Positions 1 through 11,039 of a stretch of 64,000 nt of DNA are shown one piece after another (the stretch's first letter is position 1; every line of letters begins with the position of its first letter). Under the pieces are notes generated by a model. The model searched no databases. It was not told the DNA's origin and worked only from the letters and a program-made list of their open reading frames with translations. The translations under genes were made by a program, and so were the position numbers. The DNA comes from Phycomyces blakesleeanus NRRL 1555(-) (taxonomy: Eukaryota > Mucoromycota > Mucoromycetes > Mucorales > Phycomycetaceae): assembly GCF_001638985.1 (NCBI RefSeq), contig NW_017265143.1:1066259-1130258 (forward strand), given 5' to 3'.

Positions 1-1487
1 AGGGTCGGTGAGAGAGATGTGGGTGAGGCCACGCTTGGGACTATAACGGTATTCGGGAAAGGCTTCCTTGTGAGCTTGTTTTTCCTGTTCAGCCAGATCG
101 TGCCACGGTTTCTTTTCTCGCTCCGTCAACTTTGCCCAACGACGTGAAGCACGTCTGAAATGGAAAGAAGGAAAGAAGGTTTTAGTTTAGTGCTTTTTTT
201 TTTTTTCAAAATAATAATAATAATAATAATAGTAAAAAAAAAGTGACATGGATCAAATTCATTACTTTGAAATTTCCTCTGCACGAAGGGTTGGATCCTG
301 AGATTTGAGTGCCTGACCATAATGGCAACGGAACTAATATATTTGTATATATATATAATATGTTAGTATTAAATACAGAAATACAATATATATATATATA
401 TATATGTTATTATTTTTTCTTCTTACGTGTATCCAAGCATTGCGAGGTCTCTTGATGTGGGCATTCTTGGTCAAGAACATGCTTTGGTCCATAGACACTG
501 GGTTACCATGGACCATGAATGATACGCGAGTGTATGAGGGCGAAGAGAGATCAACTACGAGTGGCTCATGGTTGTCGGGAGTAGTGAGCCGGAGCGCGTT
601 GACGAGGGTGTCGGTTACTAGACTGCCGGACCGATGATGAGCAGCCGAAGCAGCAGAGGCGGATGCGGCAGCCATTGTGGGAGAGATTGGCAGACGACGG
701 CTAATGGGACCCGAAATGGTAGACATGGACGAGGTGGTGGAGGAGGAGGTTGGGGAGTAGGATCGGCCATCTCGCGGGTCCTCGCCTTCCGAATCACCTG
801 TGGCGGGGTTGGATTGGGTCGGTGCAAAAGCTTGATGAGAGGAACAGCGCGGGATGGGCATATGCACACCCTGATATTGATAGTATTGATTCTGGAGCTG
901 TATAGACTCCAGTGCCTCCTTGAAGGGTGGAAACACAAACGAGGCATGACTGTTGAGCTGAGGTGCAGGCTCCAAGAAGGCTGGTGGAGAGGGAAGTGAA
1001 AACAAAAAGTCATCTCGTTTGGTCATTGAGGGAGAGGTTGGTGAAGGTGGTCTATCGACTATGTAAAAGACATTTTTATATATAAAAAAGAAAATATGGT
1101 GATTAATATTGATTATTCTCTATACTTAATACTATTGTTATTATTATTTAATAGAAAAAGGATATATATATATATATATATTATGTATATTATGTATGTA
1201 TATTATGTATATTATGTATGTATTTTATGTAAATTTGTAGATAAATAATATATAATTTATATATATACATAATTGTAATTGTAATTGTAATTGTAATTGT
1301 AATTGTAATTATTACCAGTGAAAGGGTCGCACATGTCGAGAATGGGTGGTAGTTCGATTGGCGAGGTAGATGGTGGTGGAGTATGGGCTGGATAGCGCAC
1401 GTTTAATGAGTAGGGTTTGTTGGATTGTGGGCTCATTGAGTCGGCAGCATAGGTAGAAAGGGCAGTAGTGGAGCTTTCGTACTGCAT
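1..1487 (-). CDS. HMG-box (MATA_HMG type) transcription factor, C-terminal part missing
   Basis: Exons on the minus strand: 1316-1487 (ATG at 1487), 427-1058, 266-333 and <1-154; phases match at every junction. The first 255 or so residues are Pro/Ser/Thr/Ala-rich and look disordered. The HMG box begins near residue 259 with IKRPRNAWIH at the end of the second exon, continues through FRCHYGQALKSQDPTLRAEE in the 68-nt exon, and ends with WAKLTEREKKPWHDLAEQEK and EAFPEYRYSPKRG in the last exon. This is the MATA_HMG subtype (Ste11, Mat-Mc, sexM/sexP relatives), which bends DNA at ATTGT-like sites. The protein runs off the left edge. The long N-terminus argues against a short sexM/sexP mating-type protein; a Ste11/Rox1-like regulator is more likely. 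An in-frame extension upstream of 1487 exists but is not protein-like. Confidence 0.88.
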
Positions 1488-2176
1488 TGAATAAAGGGGA
1501 GAAAGAAGCAAAGAAAGAAAGAGAACAGAAGACAACGTCCTTTTGACTGATGAGAACTGGCTTTCAAATAAAGATATAAAATAAAATAAATGAATACAGC
1601 AAAAGAATAAGATGCATCCCAATCATTACAGTCTCTTTTTTTTTTTTTTTTTTTTGCTTTTTTTGTGCACAGCTCCATTCAGCTAAAAAGCGATACACTT
1701 TTAATGAAGGCCGCATTTCAATTGACGATAAATGGCTTTCAAATATAGTAAAAAAATAAAATAAAAAAAATAGGTATTCGGCTAGTCTTCCGTGCCTGTC
1801 CTACATTTCCAACAATAAACCAGCCCATTCGAGGCACTTTATTCTTACTCTATTTTATATTATATTCTCTTCCTCATACCCCCCGCACACACACACACAC
1901 ACACATAGCATATATAACACGCTCACCAAAGCACCAAAGCACCAAAGCACACAAGCACACACAGACACACACACAAGCACACACAAGCACATACACGCAC
2001 ACACGCATATAAATATAAATATATATGTATACTATACGCACTATCTCATCTCATCTCCGCCCCACCCCCTCCCTTATTAGAGAAAAGTTGAATACTACTA
2101 CTACTACTACTATTATTATTATTATTATTATTATTTGTTCAACTCTTCCTGTCTATTTTATCTCCTTCTTTCATTG

Positions 2177-2211
<35 letters not shown>

Positions 2212-3522
2212 GTATAAATATAGATGTAGATGTAGATACATTTGCGCTTTTCATTCTTTTAAATATATTTATATATAAAATAGATATTCATTCAAGTCCT
2301 TTATATGCATATGTAGATGTAATGTACTTGTAACCCCCTGATTTGGAACCTTTTTTATTTATACCAATCTGTTGTGATGTGCGTGCTTCACAATAGAATC
2401 TCAAGACTTATCATAATCATCACATCTTTTCTTTTATATATAAATATAAAAGAAAACTACAATTGAACCTAATCAATTCAATTCAATTCTGTATTGTGCT
2501 ATTATCTCAATTATCAAAGTCTAGTATATACAATATATATCTTTTTATATTAAAATGTAAGATAAATTGCTGTAGAAAAACTATCATAAGAAATGAACCT
2601 TTTTTCATTCATTCATTCATTCATTCATTCATTCATTCATTCTCTTTGTCTTTTTCTTCTTTCTTTCTCAATATACCATTATATTCCAAATTGGGTACAC
2701 AAAATATATATAATAATAATATATTCACGTGATCTCTTTAATTTTATTGGATAGTCCATTTCCTAATCTGGACAACATGTAGAGACATAAGGCGGAATGA
2801 AGCCGAGAAGAAAACAAAAAGAAAAAGCCAAAAGACAATAAGCGCTTTGGCCGACTGTGATCTTTCTTCTTCTTTTTTATAAATCTACATTACATACATT
2901 ACATACATATTTATTATGTAAAAAAAAAATACAGCGATAGTATATGGTATATAATATACATGTGCGCATGTCTTTTTCTGTACTGTTACTGTTACTGTAT
3001 TATCAGTGTAATTCACAAATATTTATATATATATTTTGATCAAAAAATAAAAAATAAAGCATATATTCAAATATACAGAGACAGGCAGGCAATTATGTAA
3101 AAAATAATAATAATAAAAAGATAGAAAATATGATAATGGTCAAGTGTAAGAAGTACAATAATTCTATTGATCTTTACACGTATTTATTTATTCTTTTTAT
3201 ATAAAAATAAAATAGAAACATAATTCACTATTTCATATATATAAATTAAAAAAAAAGATCACTGGCTTGGGCGCTTGTTGCACTCTATTTTATTGTTTGT
3301 CGCCATTCAACGGAACCAAAGCTCCGTCTTGAATTCTCTCCTTGTGTGATAACTAATTATCACACAATTATTATTATTAATTATTGTGTTCAACAAGTCA
3401 CATTTCTTGTCCCTTTCTTTTTTTCTTTCTTTCTTTCTTTTTTGGTTTCTCTTCTTTTTTTTTTTTCAATTAAGCCCTTGTAAGTTTCCAAAATATAATA
3501 TAATATAATATATATATAATAC
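1488..3522. repeat. Intergenic AT-rich spacer with microsatellites
   Basis: No convincing gene. It holds a T-run near 1636-1656, a CA tract and AAGCAC-type repeats at 1885-2000, (ATT)n at about 2103-2134, (AT)n at about 2181-2208, and about nine ATTC units at 2605-2641. The final 120 bp before HEM4 is strongly pyrimidine-rich, a common fungal promoter character. The open frame at 2463-2732 consists of these repeats and is not protein-like. Confidence 0.8.
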
Positions 3523-4320
3523 ATGTCTTTACCACAAACTTGGGTATTCAAAGTCAAGGCAATTGACAAACCAGACGACTATGATGTCCAGTTTACCAAA
3601 CACGGATACCCACATACCTTTATACCCGTCCTCGACCACAAATCAACCTCTCTTCAGACCCTGGCAGAAATCTTTTCACTAGGCCCTATTCACTGCAACC
3701 ATCTCGGTCTAGTCATAACCTCCCAGCGAGCAGTCGAAACCATCTCAAGGGTACTCTGGACCCTAAATCTTTCCCCTGAAGTCAGGGCTGCCTGGTCTGC
3801 CTTACCGATCTTTGTAGTCGGGCCACGTACGGCAAATGATTTGCGCCAAATCGCCTTGTTTTCCAACTCAAACCTGACGATTGCTGACATGGCCACAGAA
3901 CTCTGTGACGCAATTGAAGCCAGATACCCGAACCACAAAGATCAGTCAATCAACCAATCCCTATTGTTCCTCTCGGGTGATAAGCGACGAGATGTAATTC
4001 CACGTCGCATGGCAAAGGCATCAATCAAGGTCCATGAAATCAAAGCCTACGAAACCTGTCCACACCCTTTGTTAGACCAGAGTTTGCGTGACATCAATCC
4101 ATCTCCAGAGGACTGGGCTGTCTATTTCAGTCCCTCGGGAATTCGTTATGTTTGCCAGTCTATCAAACAATTGCCAATCACCAAATTGGCTGCTATCGGG
4201 CCTACCACTGCAGAGTACCTAGAAAAAGAACTTGGTCTGAAAGTACACGTGGTGGCTGATCACCCTGATGCAGTCCATTTAGTCAATTCAATGGCTACTT
4301 ATGACGCCAGCTCAACCTAA
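3523..4320 (+). CDS. HEM4: Uroporphyrinogen-III synthase
   Basis: An intronless frame of 265 codons. It should cyclise and invert hydroxymethylbilane to uroporphyrinogen III, the cytosolic fourth enzyme of haem synthesis. The sequence shows the two-lobed HEM4 fold: LGLVITSQRAVE and PIFVVGPRTAND in the first lobe, LLFLSGDKRRDVIP near residues 145-158, WAVYFSPSGIRYVC near 195, and the C-terminal LAAIGPTTAEYLEKELGL followed by VVADHPDAVHLVNSM. Length is typical for fungal HEM4 (about 260-280 aa). The start is the first ATG after a pyrimidine-rich leader and an A/T-rich TATA-like stretch. It stands alone between two minus-strand genes. Confidence 0.95.
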   Translation: MSLPQTWVFKVKAIDKPDDYDVQFTKHGYPHTFIPVLDHKSTSLQTLAEIFSLGPIHCNHLGLVITSQRAVETISRVLWTLNLSPEVRAAWSALPIFVVGPRTANDLRQIALFSNSNLTIADMATELCDAIEARYPNHKDQSINQSLLFLSGDKRRDVIPRRMAKASIKVHEIKAYETCPHPLLDQSLRDINPSPEDWAVYFSPSGIRYVCQSIKQLPITKLAAIGPTTAEYLEKELGLKVHVVADHPDAVHLVNSMATYDASST

Positions 4321-4674
4321 TCAACCCATACATAAAATATTCTATTTCTGTACTTTACAGATTTTGTAAATTTATCTTATTTTATATATCTATATTCATC
4401 TTTTAAATCACCGCACAACAAACTCTTCATCCCCTTTCTTTTGTCTTAATAATAAGAAAAACTTAACTAGAGCACTAACCACTGTTTGCTTTGTGACAGT
4501 CAATATTCGCCGTCAAATTTATGTTAAACAATGAAAGAAAGAGAGTTTTATATATAATTGTCAATGTGTATACAAGAATATCTTGGTAGACTACACAAGA
4601 CTATTGTTTTTTTTTTGTCCTCCAAAATAAAATATAAAAGAAAATGAAAACAAGGAAAAAATAATATATAAAGA

Positions 4675-5924
4675 CTATTGTTGACGCCAGCTCCCATTGA
4701 GCTGCATAAGAGTCATCACAGCATCCATAGAATCGGTCTGTGTTCCACCAGTACCAGTCCCACTTTCATCCTCTTTCGCACTCACTTCATTTTCTTCAGG
4801 CTGTACTTGAGTAGTAGCAGTAGCACTATCAGCAGCGCTATCAGAAACAATAGCAATACCAGTATCAGAAACAATATCATTAGTGACACTGGCAGTGGAA
4901 TCGGAAGTGGAAGTGGCCAGGATGTGCTCTCCAGTTTCTGCGATAGTTGTGTCTGTGGTTGTTGTGCTGGCAATGGCAGAAGCTATAGTAGATGCCAAAT
5001 CAGTTTGTTCCTGAATCTGACTCTGAATCTGACTCTGACTCTGGTCCTGGTCCTGGTCTTGGTTCTGGATTTGGATTTGGTCCTGGATTTGGTTCTGACT
5101 ATGGCTTTGGATCTCGTTATGGCTCTGGATCTCATTCTGATGATCCTGGTTATGGTTGTGGTTGTGGCTGTGGCTGTGGATATGGTTCTGGCTCTGGCTC
5201 TGACCTTGGCTATCATTCTGATTCTCGATCTGGCCCTGATTTTGGCTATGAGCCTGATTCTGATTGTGTTGAATTTGGGTTTGGTGGGTCTGGGTCGGAC
5301 TATTCGTGATTGCGGATGTGGCTGTGGATGTTTGAATAGCTCCAGCTGTCTGGGTGAGCAGCTGCAGGAGTTGTGGGCTCTGAAGAGCAGCAACAAGCGC
5401 AGCAGCACTTGCATTACTCTCCTTAGAAAACTTGAGAAAAGCACTAAGGTCTTGGTTGAGCTTGAGAGCTGCAGCATGGGTCTCATTAAGTTCATTGGCA
5501 GGCTCATGATAATGTCGCAAAACATCATTTTGTTGTTGTTGTTGTTGTTGTTGTTGCTGTTGCTGTTGCTGCTGTTGATGTTGCTGTTGTTGTTGTTGTT
5601 GCTGCTGCGAAAGGAGCCAGTTGGCAGCTGCATGTACAGATGTCTCACTAACTGCGTGCAGAGCACCATCCATCGCCTGCTTGTGGCGTTCCTTTTCCTG
5701 ACGCTTTGCCCGGCGGCGTTGAAACTCTTCTTCAACCCATTGCTTCTTGTGCGTCGTGTCATCTTTGCCAAATAGCTTGTGTGCGCGCTTATTCACACGG
5801 CATCGCAAATCATTGTCTTTGTCTATAATAAATATGCATATCCAGGGACTTTGTTAACCCTCAAATTCCCCTTCTTTTCTTTTCACATACTAAAATACAT
5901 ATCTGTATATATCTTATTTGTATG

Positions 5925-5956
<32 letters not shown>

Positions 5957-6661
5957 GACAAGACAAGACAAGAAAAAGAACAAAAAAAAGAACACTTACT
6001 TCGCTCTTCATTGTGTTCTCTCCACCGCTTCTTTCTTGCCCGATTATCTTCTCGAACCTATTACAGGCACAACAAAAACAGACAATAAGTTTATACATGC
6101 TTTGTATGCATTTTTATGCATTTTTATGCATTTGTATGCGTGTTGGCTTGCCTCATTGTCTTCTTCTTTTCTCTTTCTCTTTCTCTCTCTTTTTTTTATA
6201 TATTTTTACCTTGTTACCTTTAATTTCATTAGGTTCCGCTTTAGGGACCCAGGGACCATTTGCCCATCAAACATTGTTTGGTCCATAGAGGGGGCAGATG
6301 TGGTAGCAGGGTCTGGAGTAGGAGTAAAACCATAATCAATCGACCCATGGGGTCCATTCTTTTCAGCTGCTGCTGCTGCTGCTACCACTGCAGCCACAAG
6401 TTGGGCATGCATCGGCAGCCCAGTTGTAACGTCTTTTTCTTCAGTTGTCGGCATGGTAAACGAATAGTGTTGGAACAGTGCATTTGCAAAAGCATCTGCT
6501 ACATGCTGTGCTGTGGTTGCATTTGTATCCTGATTCACACTCTCATCTTCTACCTTATCCAAAGCCACCATTTGATGACAATTTTTATCAGGAGAATCAT
6601 TCTTTACATCATCCGTCTCAGTGTGGTGATTAACCGCCAAATCTTCTTCTTTCAACTCCAT
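4675..6661 (-). CDS. DUF3020-domain protein with Q/H/N/S-rich tail (putative nuclear regulator)
   Basis: Exons 6218-6661 (ATG at 6661), 6000-6057 and 4675-5822 are in phase. The first exon encodes an acidic leader (148 aa) with an Ala run. The conserved block starts at residue 149: VREDNRARKKRWREHNEER, then NKDNDLRCRVNKRAHKLFG and KQWVEEEFQRRRAKRQEKER, a basic helical motif recognisable as Pfam DUF3020. It is followed by a long polyglutamine tract broken by His, then repeats of S/N/H/I/D alternating with Q for about 120 residues. DUF3020 proteins are fungal and largely uncharacterised; the basic domain and prion-like tail suggest a nuclear nucleic-acid-associated role, which is inference. The frames opposite the repeat are artefacts of its period-3 composition. 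Confidence 0.85.
5920..5955. repeat. (TATG)n microsatellite in an intron
   Basis: About nine TATG units lie inside the second intron of the DUF3020 gene, which runs from 5823 to 5999. Confidence 0.9.
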
Positions 6662-9241
6662 GATTCTTTCTTTTCTTTTTTTTTGATTGTTTGTTCAGTC
6701 AAGAAGAAGAAAAAGGAAAGAAAGAGTAAATGAGGTCTTTGTAAGGATTCTTGTTTCTGTGCTTATTTAAGACAAAGGAAATAAGAAAGAAGTAGAGAAA
6801 ATAAAACAAAAACAAAATAAAGCAAATAAATAATTAAAGACAAAGACTTTTGGCTATCAAACAGTGGAATAGTACAAACATAAACATATAAAAAGAAACC
6901 AAATCAAATCAAATCACACAGAGATCGACATTTGACTGATGCCAATCTCTTCTTCCCTTTTTCTTTTAATAGAAAGATAAAAGAAAAATAGAAAGCCCCT
7001 CTTCTCTTCTTTAATATACTTCTTTTTGTTTCAAAAAATAGAAACAAAAAGAAGTAATAGTAAAACAAATGTGGCATATAGACATAGGTATAGATAGATA
7101 GGCATATATTAACTTACTTTGGACCTTTGGGTAAGTTGGTGGGACCGGAAGGATGGGACTTGTTGCCTTTAGAGAGTCACGGAAAGAAAGTCAAAGACGA
7201 CCCACACCACACAGAGTTGGTCTTTTTGGTTTATGTGAGAGACTCAAAGCTCCAATTTTTTTTTCAACCCCTTTGTCGATTATTATTGGCACACAACATT
7301 AGCCAATCAAAAGACTATTTTTATTTTTTATTTATATAATACACATATAGACCCACGTCAATCTTCCATCCCTCACACTCACAAGATTGTTTTCCTTTGT
7401 TTTTTTTTAAATCTCAGAAAAAGACTTTATTATTATATTATATTTTATATATGCACTATTTTCAAAAATTATTTGCTCAATTTCTCAACTAAAAAAAAAA
7501 GTGAGCAACACATGTACTTAACAAACAATTGTCCAGTAGGTATGAGTCTCGATCAACTTTCATATATATATATAAGTCTCTTGCTTACTCATCATTATAT
7601 TAAAAGACATAAACTCACTGTATATATAGATATCTTCTTTTTGTTCCAAGGAGCTCTGAAATATATTGTAATTTAAGGCAATCAGTTTCGTGATAGTTAC
7701 TTTGTATGCAATCACAGGTATGATTGTTGCTAGTGGGTGGGAATTATTTTAAAGAAAATTTAACATGTCTTTTACTTGACCATATTGTATGAAAAAGGCT
7801 ATCATTAATACATGTATTTATACGTTTGTGGCTCTATAAGACAACGTATCTTGACACACACACAAAAACAGAAAGATAACGTTTGAGGGTACAGACCATT
7901 TAGAAATTTTATTATATACTTCATTTAACCAAATACAGCCATATAATAACCAATGCTCGTATTATTCAGAGAATAAATAAAGGAAATTCAAGTCATTTTT
8001 TCCCTATTAATTATAAATACGTATTTACAGAGTCTGTATTTTACATACCATACACAACATACACACCTTTCCTTGTTTTCCTTTTTTGCATTGTATTGTA
8101 TTATAGTAGCCAATTTTGTGTTACTTCAAATATCATAATACAAAGCAAAGGTATAAACATTTCTTGGCTCCACATGAAACTAACAAGTATAGATAAACAA
8201 ATGCTTCATCTTGTTTCTCATCAGTATCTTTCAAAATTTAGAATTTACCTCTTTACTTTGTAGGCGGTGAAATATTGTGCTTTGAAAGACTACGAATAAT
8301 TTATATATGGTAATATAAAAGTACTTTCCTGCAAAATATAATAAACCCCAACGTGCAAACAGCTTGGAGAGATTGAGGTTCAAAAAAGAAAAATAACTAC
8401 AAGCGTATAAACCAGATACTTTGACATAGTGATATCCTTCTAGAAGTCATTCCTAAATACTATGAAATAAAATCAAGCTTTTATAAAAGCCCTTTTTCTT
8501 GTGCTATGCTGTATCCTATGTTGTTCAATATTGAAAACTATACACATTCTTTGGTATTATATATAAAGCTTTAGATATTATTCTTGTAATAGTCAAAACT
8601 CTATTACATTTCTAAAAAAATCAATCAGATATCGACTGTACATATATGTACCAAGTACGTTCAAGAGTTTAACAATTTTTAAACGCGTCTGCATTCTGTT
8701 TTTTACCCTAAAAACTCTTGTTTTCTATCATGAGTGGCTGTTAAAAGGATGCGCGAATCAACATCGGGCGTCAGGTTGAATGAGAAAACTATGAAATTGA
8801 TCTTTAATGCGCAATGTTCTGACAAACTCATTTCTGCAAGAACATGGTGAGAGTTATATATAAGCTAATGAGCTATCCATATGAACAGAATTGTAGTTTC
8901 TGATGGTAAATAAGGTTTTGCATCGTTGTCGCTCGTCTTTTTCTGTTTTTTTGCGTCCTTTTTTGTTTACTTTTTGCTTTTTTTTCATAGTCTTTAGCTC
9001 TAGTAGTCACATGCATATGAAAATAGTCACGCATTTTTTCCCCTTAGTTTTTATGGAGGTGTATACGTCAGCGATGAAAGGATGCAAGAGATGTGTAAAG
9101 TAGATGGAAGACTTCATTTACTTTCATCCTCTTCACTAAAAAGGAACTCGTGAAACTCTACTCCGTTAAAGTAGTTCAAGTGACGATTGACGTTCTTTAA
9201 AAAAATGACTGTCAAAAAACCCGATAGCAATAATTTAGGAC

Positions 9242-9266
9242 GAAATGTCGATTTGTTCTGCCAAAT
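9242..9266. repeat. Dispersed 25-bp repeat, copy 1
   Basis: This segment matches 11959-11983 at 24 of 25 positions and shares the core ATTTGTTCTGCCAAAT. The similarity outside it is weak, so it looks like a remnant of an older, larger repeat family. Confidence 0.7.
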
Positions 9267-10356
9267 GTGAAGGATCGATTTACTAAAGGTGTATGGCTGA
9301 TCGTTGTCTCTGGAACTCTCCTTTGTTAACCACAGCCAACTCCCTCTTGTCGCAACAAGAATAAAGCACAATTTAGCCGTAGAAAAGACTCTTGTTTATT
9401 GAATTACAATTCCTATAATTTTATTTGATTCCTTGAATCACGGGACAAGAACTCTTGTGACCCGACGATTCTCCCCTTGACCTCACTACACAAATTAATG
9501 GTATTAATTTTTTTTGACGGGGGCTAAAACAGAATGTAAAAATGTTCTGGCACTTATTACACACAAAAACATCTCTTCTCAGCATACACATAGCAATTAT
9601 GTACTTTTATTCCAAGCTGGTCTGTGTGATAATTATACAAGGGCAATAAATCAGTGAATTAGACACACACAAAGTGTTCAACAATTATTTGTTAAATAGC
9701 TAGCTCTCAAAGAGTGACAGTGAGAGGGAAACATCGTCTCTTATTCCTGGGTAACATTTGGCTACTGAGTGAAAATATATAATTGTAAGGCTTGTGAATA
9801 GAAAGCAGACTACTAATGATATATGGAAGACCGAATGATATATTACTGTATAATTAGTAATATTCTCTAAGAGAGTTTAGGAATATTAATTCTTATTAGA
9901 TGATAATCTAAAGCATTTGCAGTACAAGTGGTATTGGTACACTGTCTCGAGTGAAAATATTTATATTTAAATTATTCTGTTTGTGCTCTAGTTCTCAATT
10001 ACATGCCCTACAAGAACGACTCTATTTTACTTTGGTTCTTTTATATAATGTGCGCTATTGAATATGTTCAAATAGACAGAAAAAAAGCTTCAAATTAAAT
10101 AAAGAACTCTTTTCATGTAATTGTAACAGCTTTGATACGACAAGTCAAAGTTAGAGAGAGAAAAACGGTTATATTGTGCATGTCGGCCTGGTAATAGATA
10201 TTTTTATATTAATATTTAATTTACATATAAAGTAGTAAGCTTGGCAGATACCAAAGACTCGGAACCTATAAATCAAGATCTTCATAGAGAATAATTAAGG
10301 TGACGTGAATCAATTAATACAGGAGACAAGTGTATCTTTGATTTTCGATTCTCGAT

Positions 10357-10574
10357 AGGGGGAAATCATGGATTACGGATCATGGATCATTGATTATTAT
10401 TTTTGGCTGTGGTTTTGTGGATCAGGATTTTTGGCTGTATTTTCCGATAGATGCCAAACATCAGATACGATGACCCCTTGTCTTTGTCCTAAAAATGGCA
10501 AGAAAGTGAAGAAGAAGCATGTAAATCTCCACTGATACCCAAAGAGCACGGGCCTTTTGAAATAGTATATAAAG
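10357..10574 (+). promoter_or_regulatory. Promoter with STRE-like motifs and a TATA box
   Basis: AGGGG at 10357-10361 and CCCCT at 10474-10478 match the fungal stress-response element core. TATATAAAG lies at 10566-10574, about 110 bp before the ATG at 10680. The leader after the TATA box is pyrimidine- and CA-rich. The arrangement resembles an inducible fungal class II promoter. STRE function is inferred from the motif alone. Confidence 0.5.
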
Positions 10575-10679
10575 GTTTGACATTTTTGCACTTCTTTCCT
10601 TTTTATTACATATTCTCTCAACCACATCTTACCTACCAAGCCTTTCTTTACCTTTACACCTCACAACACACACTCTACA

Positions 10680-11039
10680 ATGCAGATCCTCTCTATTCAA
10701 AAGCGTATCATCTCAAAGTGCCAGCGCCGCCAATCCTCAACTACCAACACAGCTAGCCGTGTCTCCACATTCACATCATCAATGGGACAATGTATCAAAG
10801 GCCTCGCTTCAGTCAAGAAAGCTTTTAGCTGCAAAAAAGCCCAAACTACAGCTACACCTTCTTTGATCTCATCTTCATCGACGATCTCTAATGACTCCTA
10901 TCTTTCTGACCTTTCTGATGACGAGCACTTTTCAAAATCTTGCCCAGTATCCGAAAAATCTATGGCCCTGGATTCACTTATCTTTGATCATCCTTCAGTC
11001 ACAGTCCGCATTAGTCCAGCTGCCTATCGCTCATCTTAA
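10680..11039 (+). CDS. Small Ser/Thr-rich hypothetical protein (119 aa)
   Basis: An intronless frame with a well-placed TATA box and start context. No family was recognised. The N-terminal half is basic, with Cys residues (ISKCQRRQS, GQCIKGLASVKKAFSCKK). The middle is a Ser-rich acidic stretch (SNDSYLSDLSDDEHFSK) that could be a casein kinase 2 target. The C-terminus, PSVTVRISPAAYRSS, is moderately hydrophobic. There is no signal peptide or membrane span. AATAAA signals follow within 250 bp. The promoter and codon use support a real gene; function is unknown. The shifted frame at 10891-11079 is a shadow. Confidence 0.65.
   Translation: MQILSIQKRIISKCQRRQSSTTNTASRVSTFTSSMGQCIKGLASVKKAFSCKKAQTTATPSLISSSSTISNDSYLSDLSDDEHFSKSCPVSEKSMALDSLIFDHPSVTVRISPAAYRSS

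Larger units (their letters stand above)
6662..10679. other. Long intergenic region without a recognisable gene
   Basis: About 4 kb separates the DUF3020 gene from the small gene at 10680. The first 600 bp is presumably the DUF3020 promoter and leader; a CCAAT motif occurs near 7302. Short open frames at 7127-7339, 8903-9103 and 9114-9371 have no family motifs or splice context. A 25-bp segment at 9242-9266 recurs at 11959-11983. The right end is the promoter of the 119-aa gene. Confidence 0.7.

Noticed and set aside
2463..2732. An 89-aa frame with (FIHS)n repeats
   Set aside because: Encoded by the ATTC microsatellite; no upstream promoter or homology.
4678..5775. Long open frames on the plus strand and in other minus frames across the Q-rich region
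   Set aside because: The period-3/6 repeats are open in all frames and yield Leu-, Gly- or Arg-only peptides; only the DUF3020 frame has a conserved domain.
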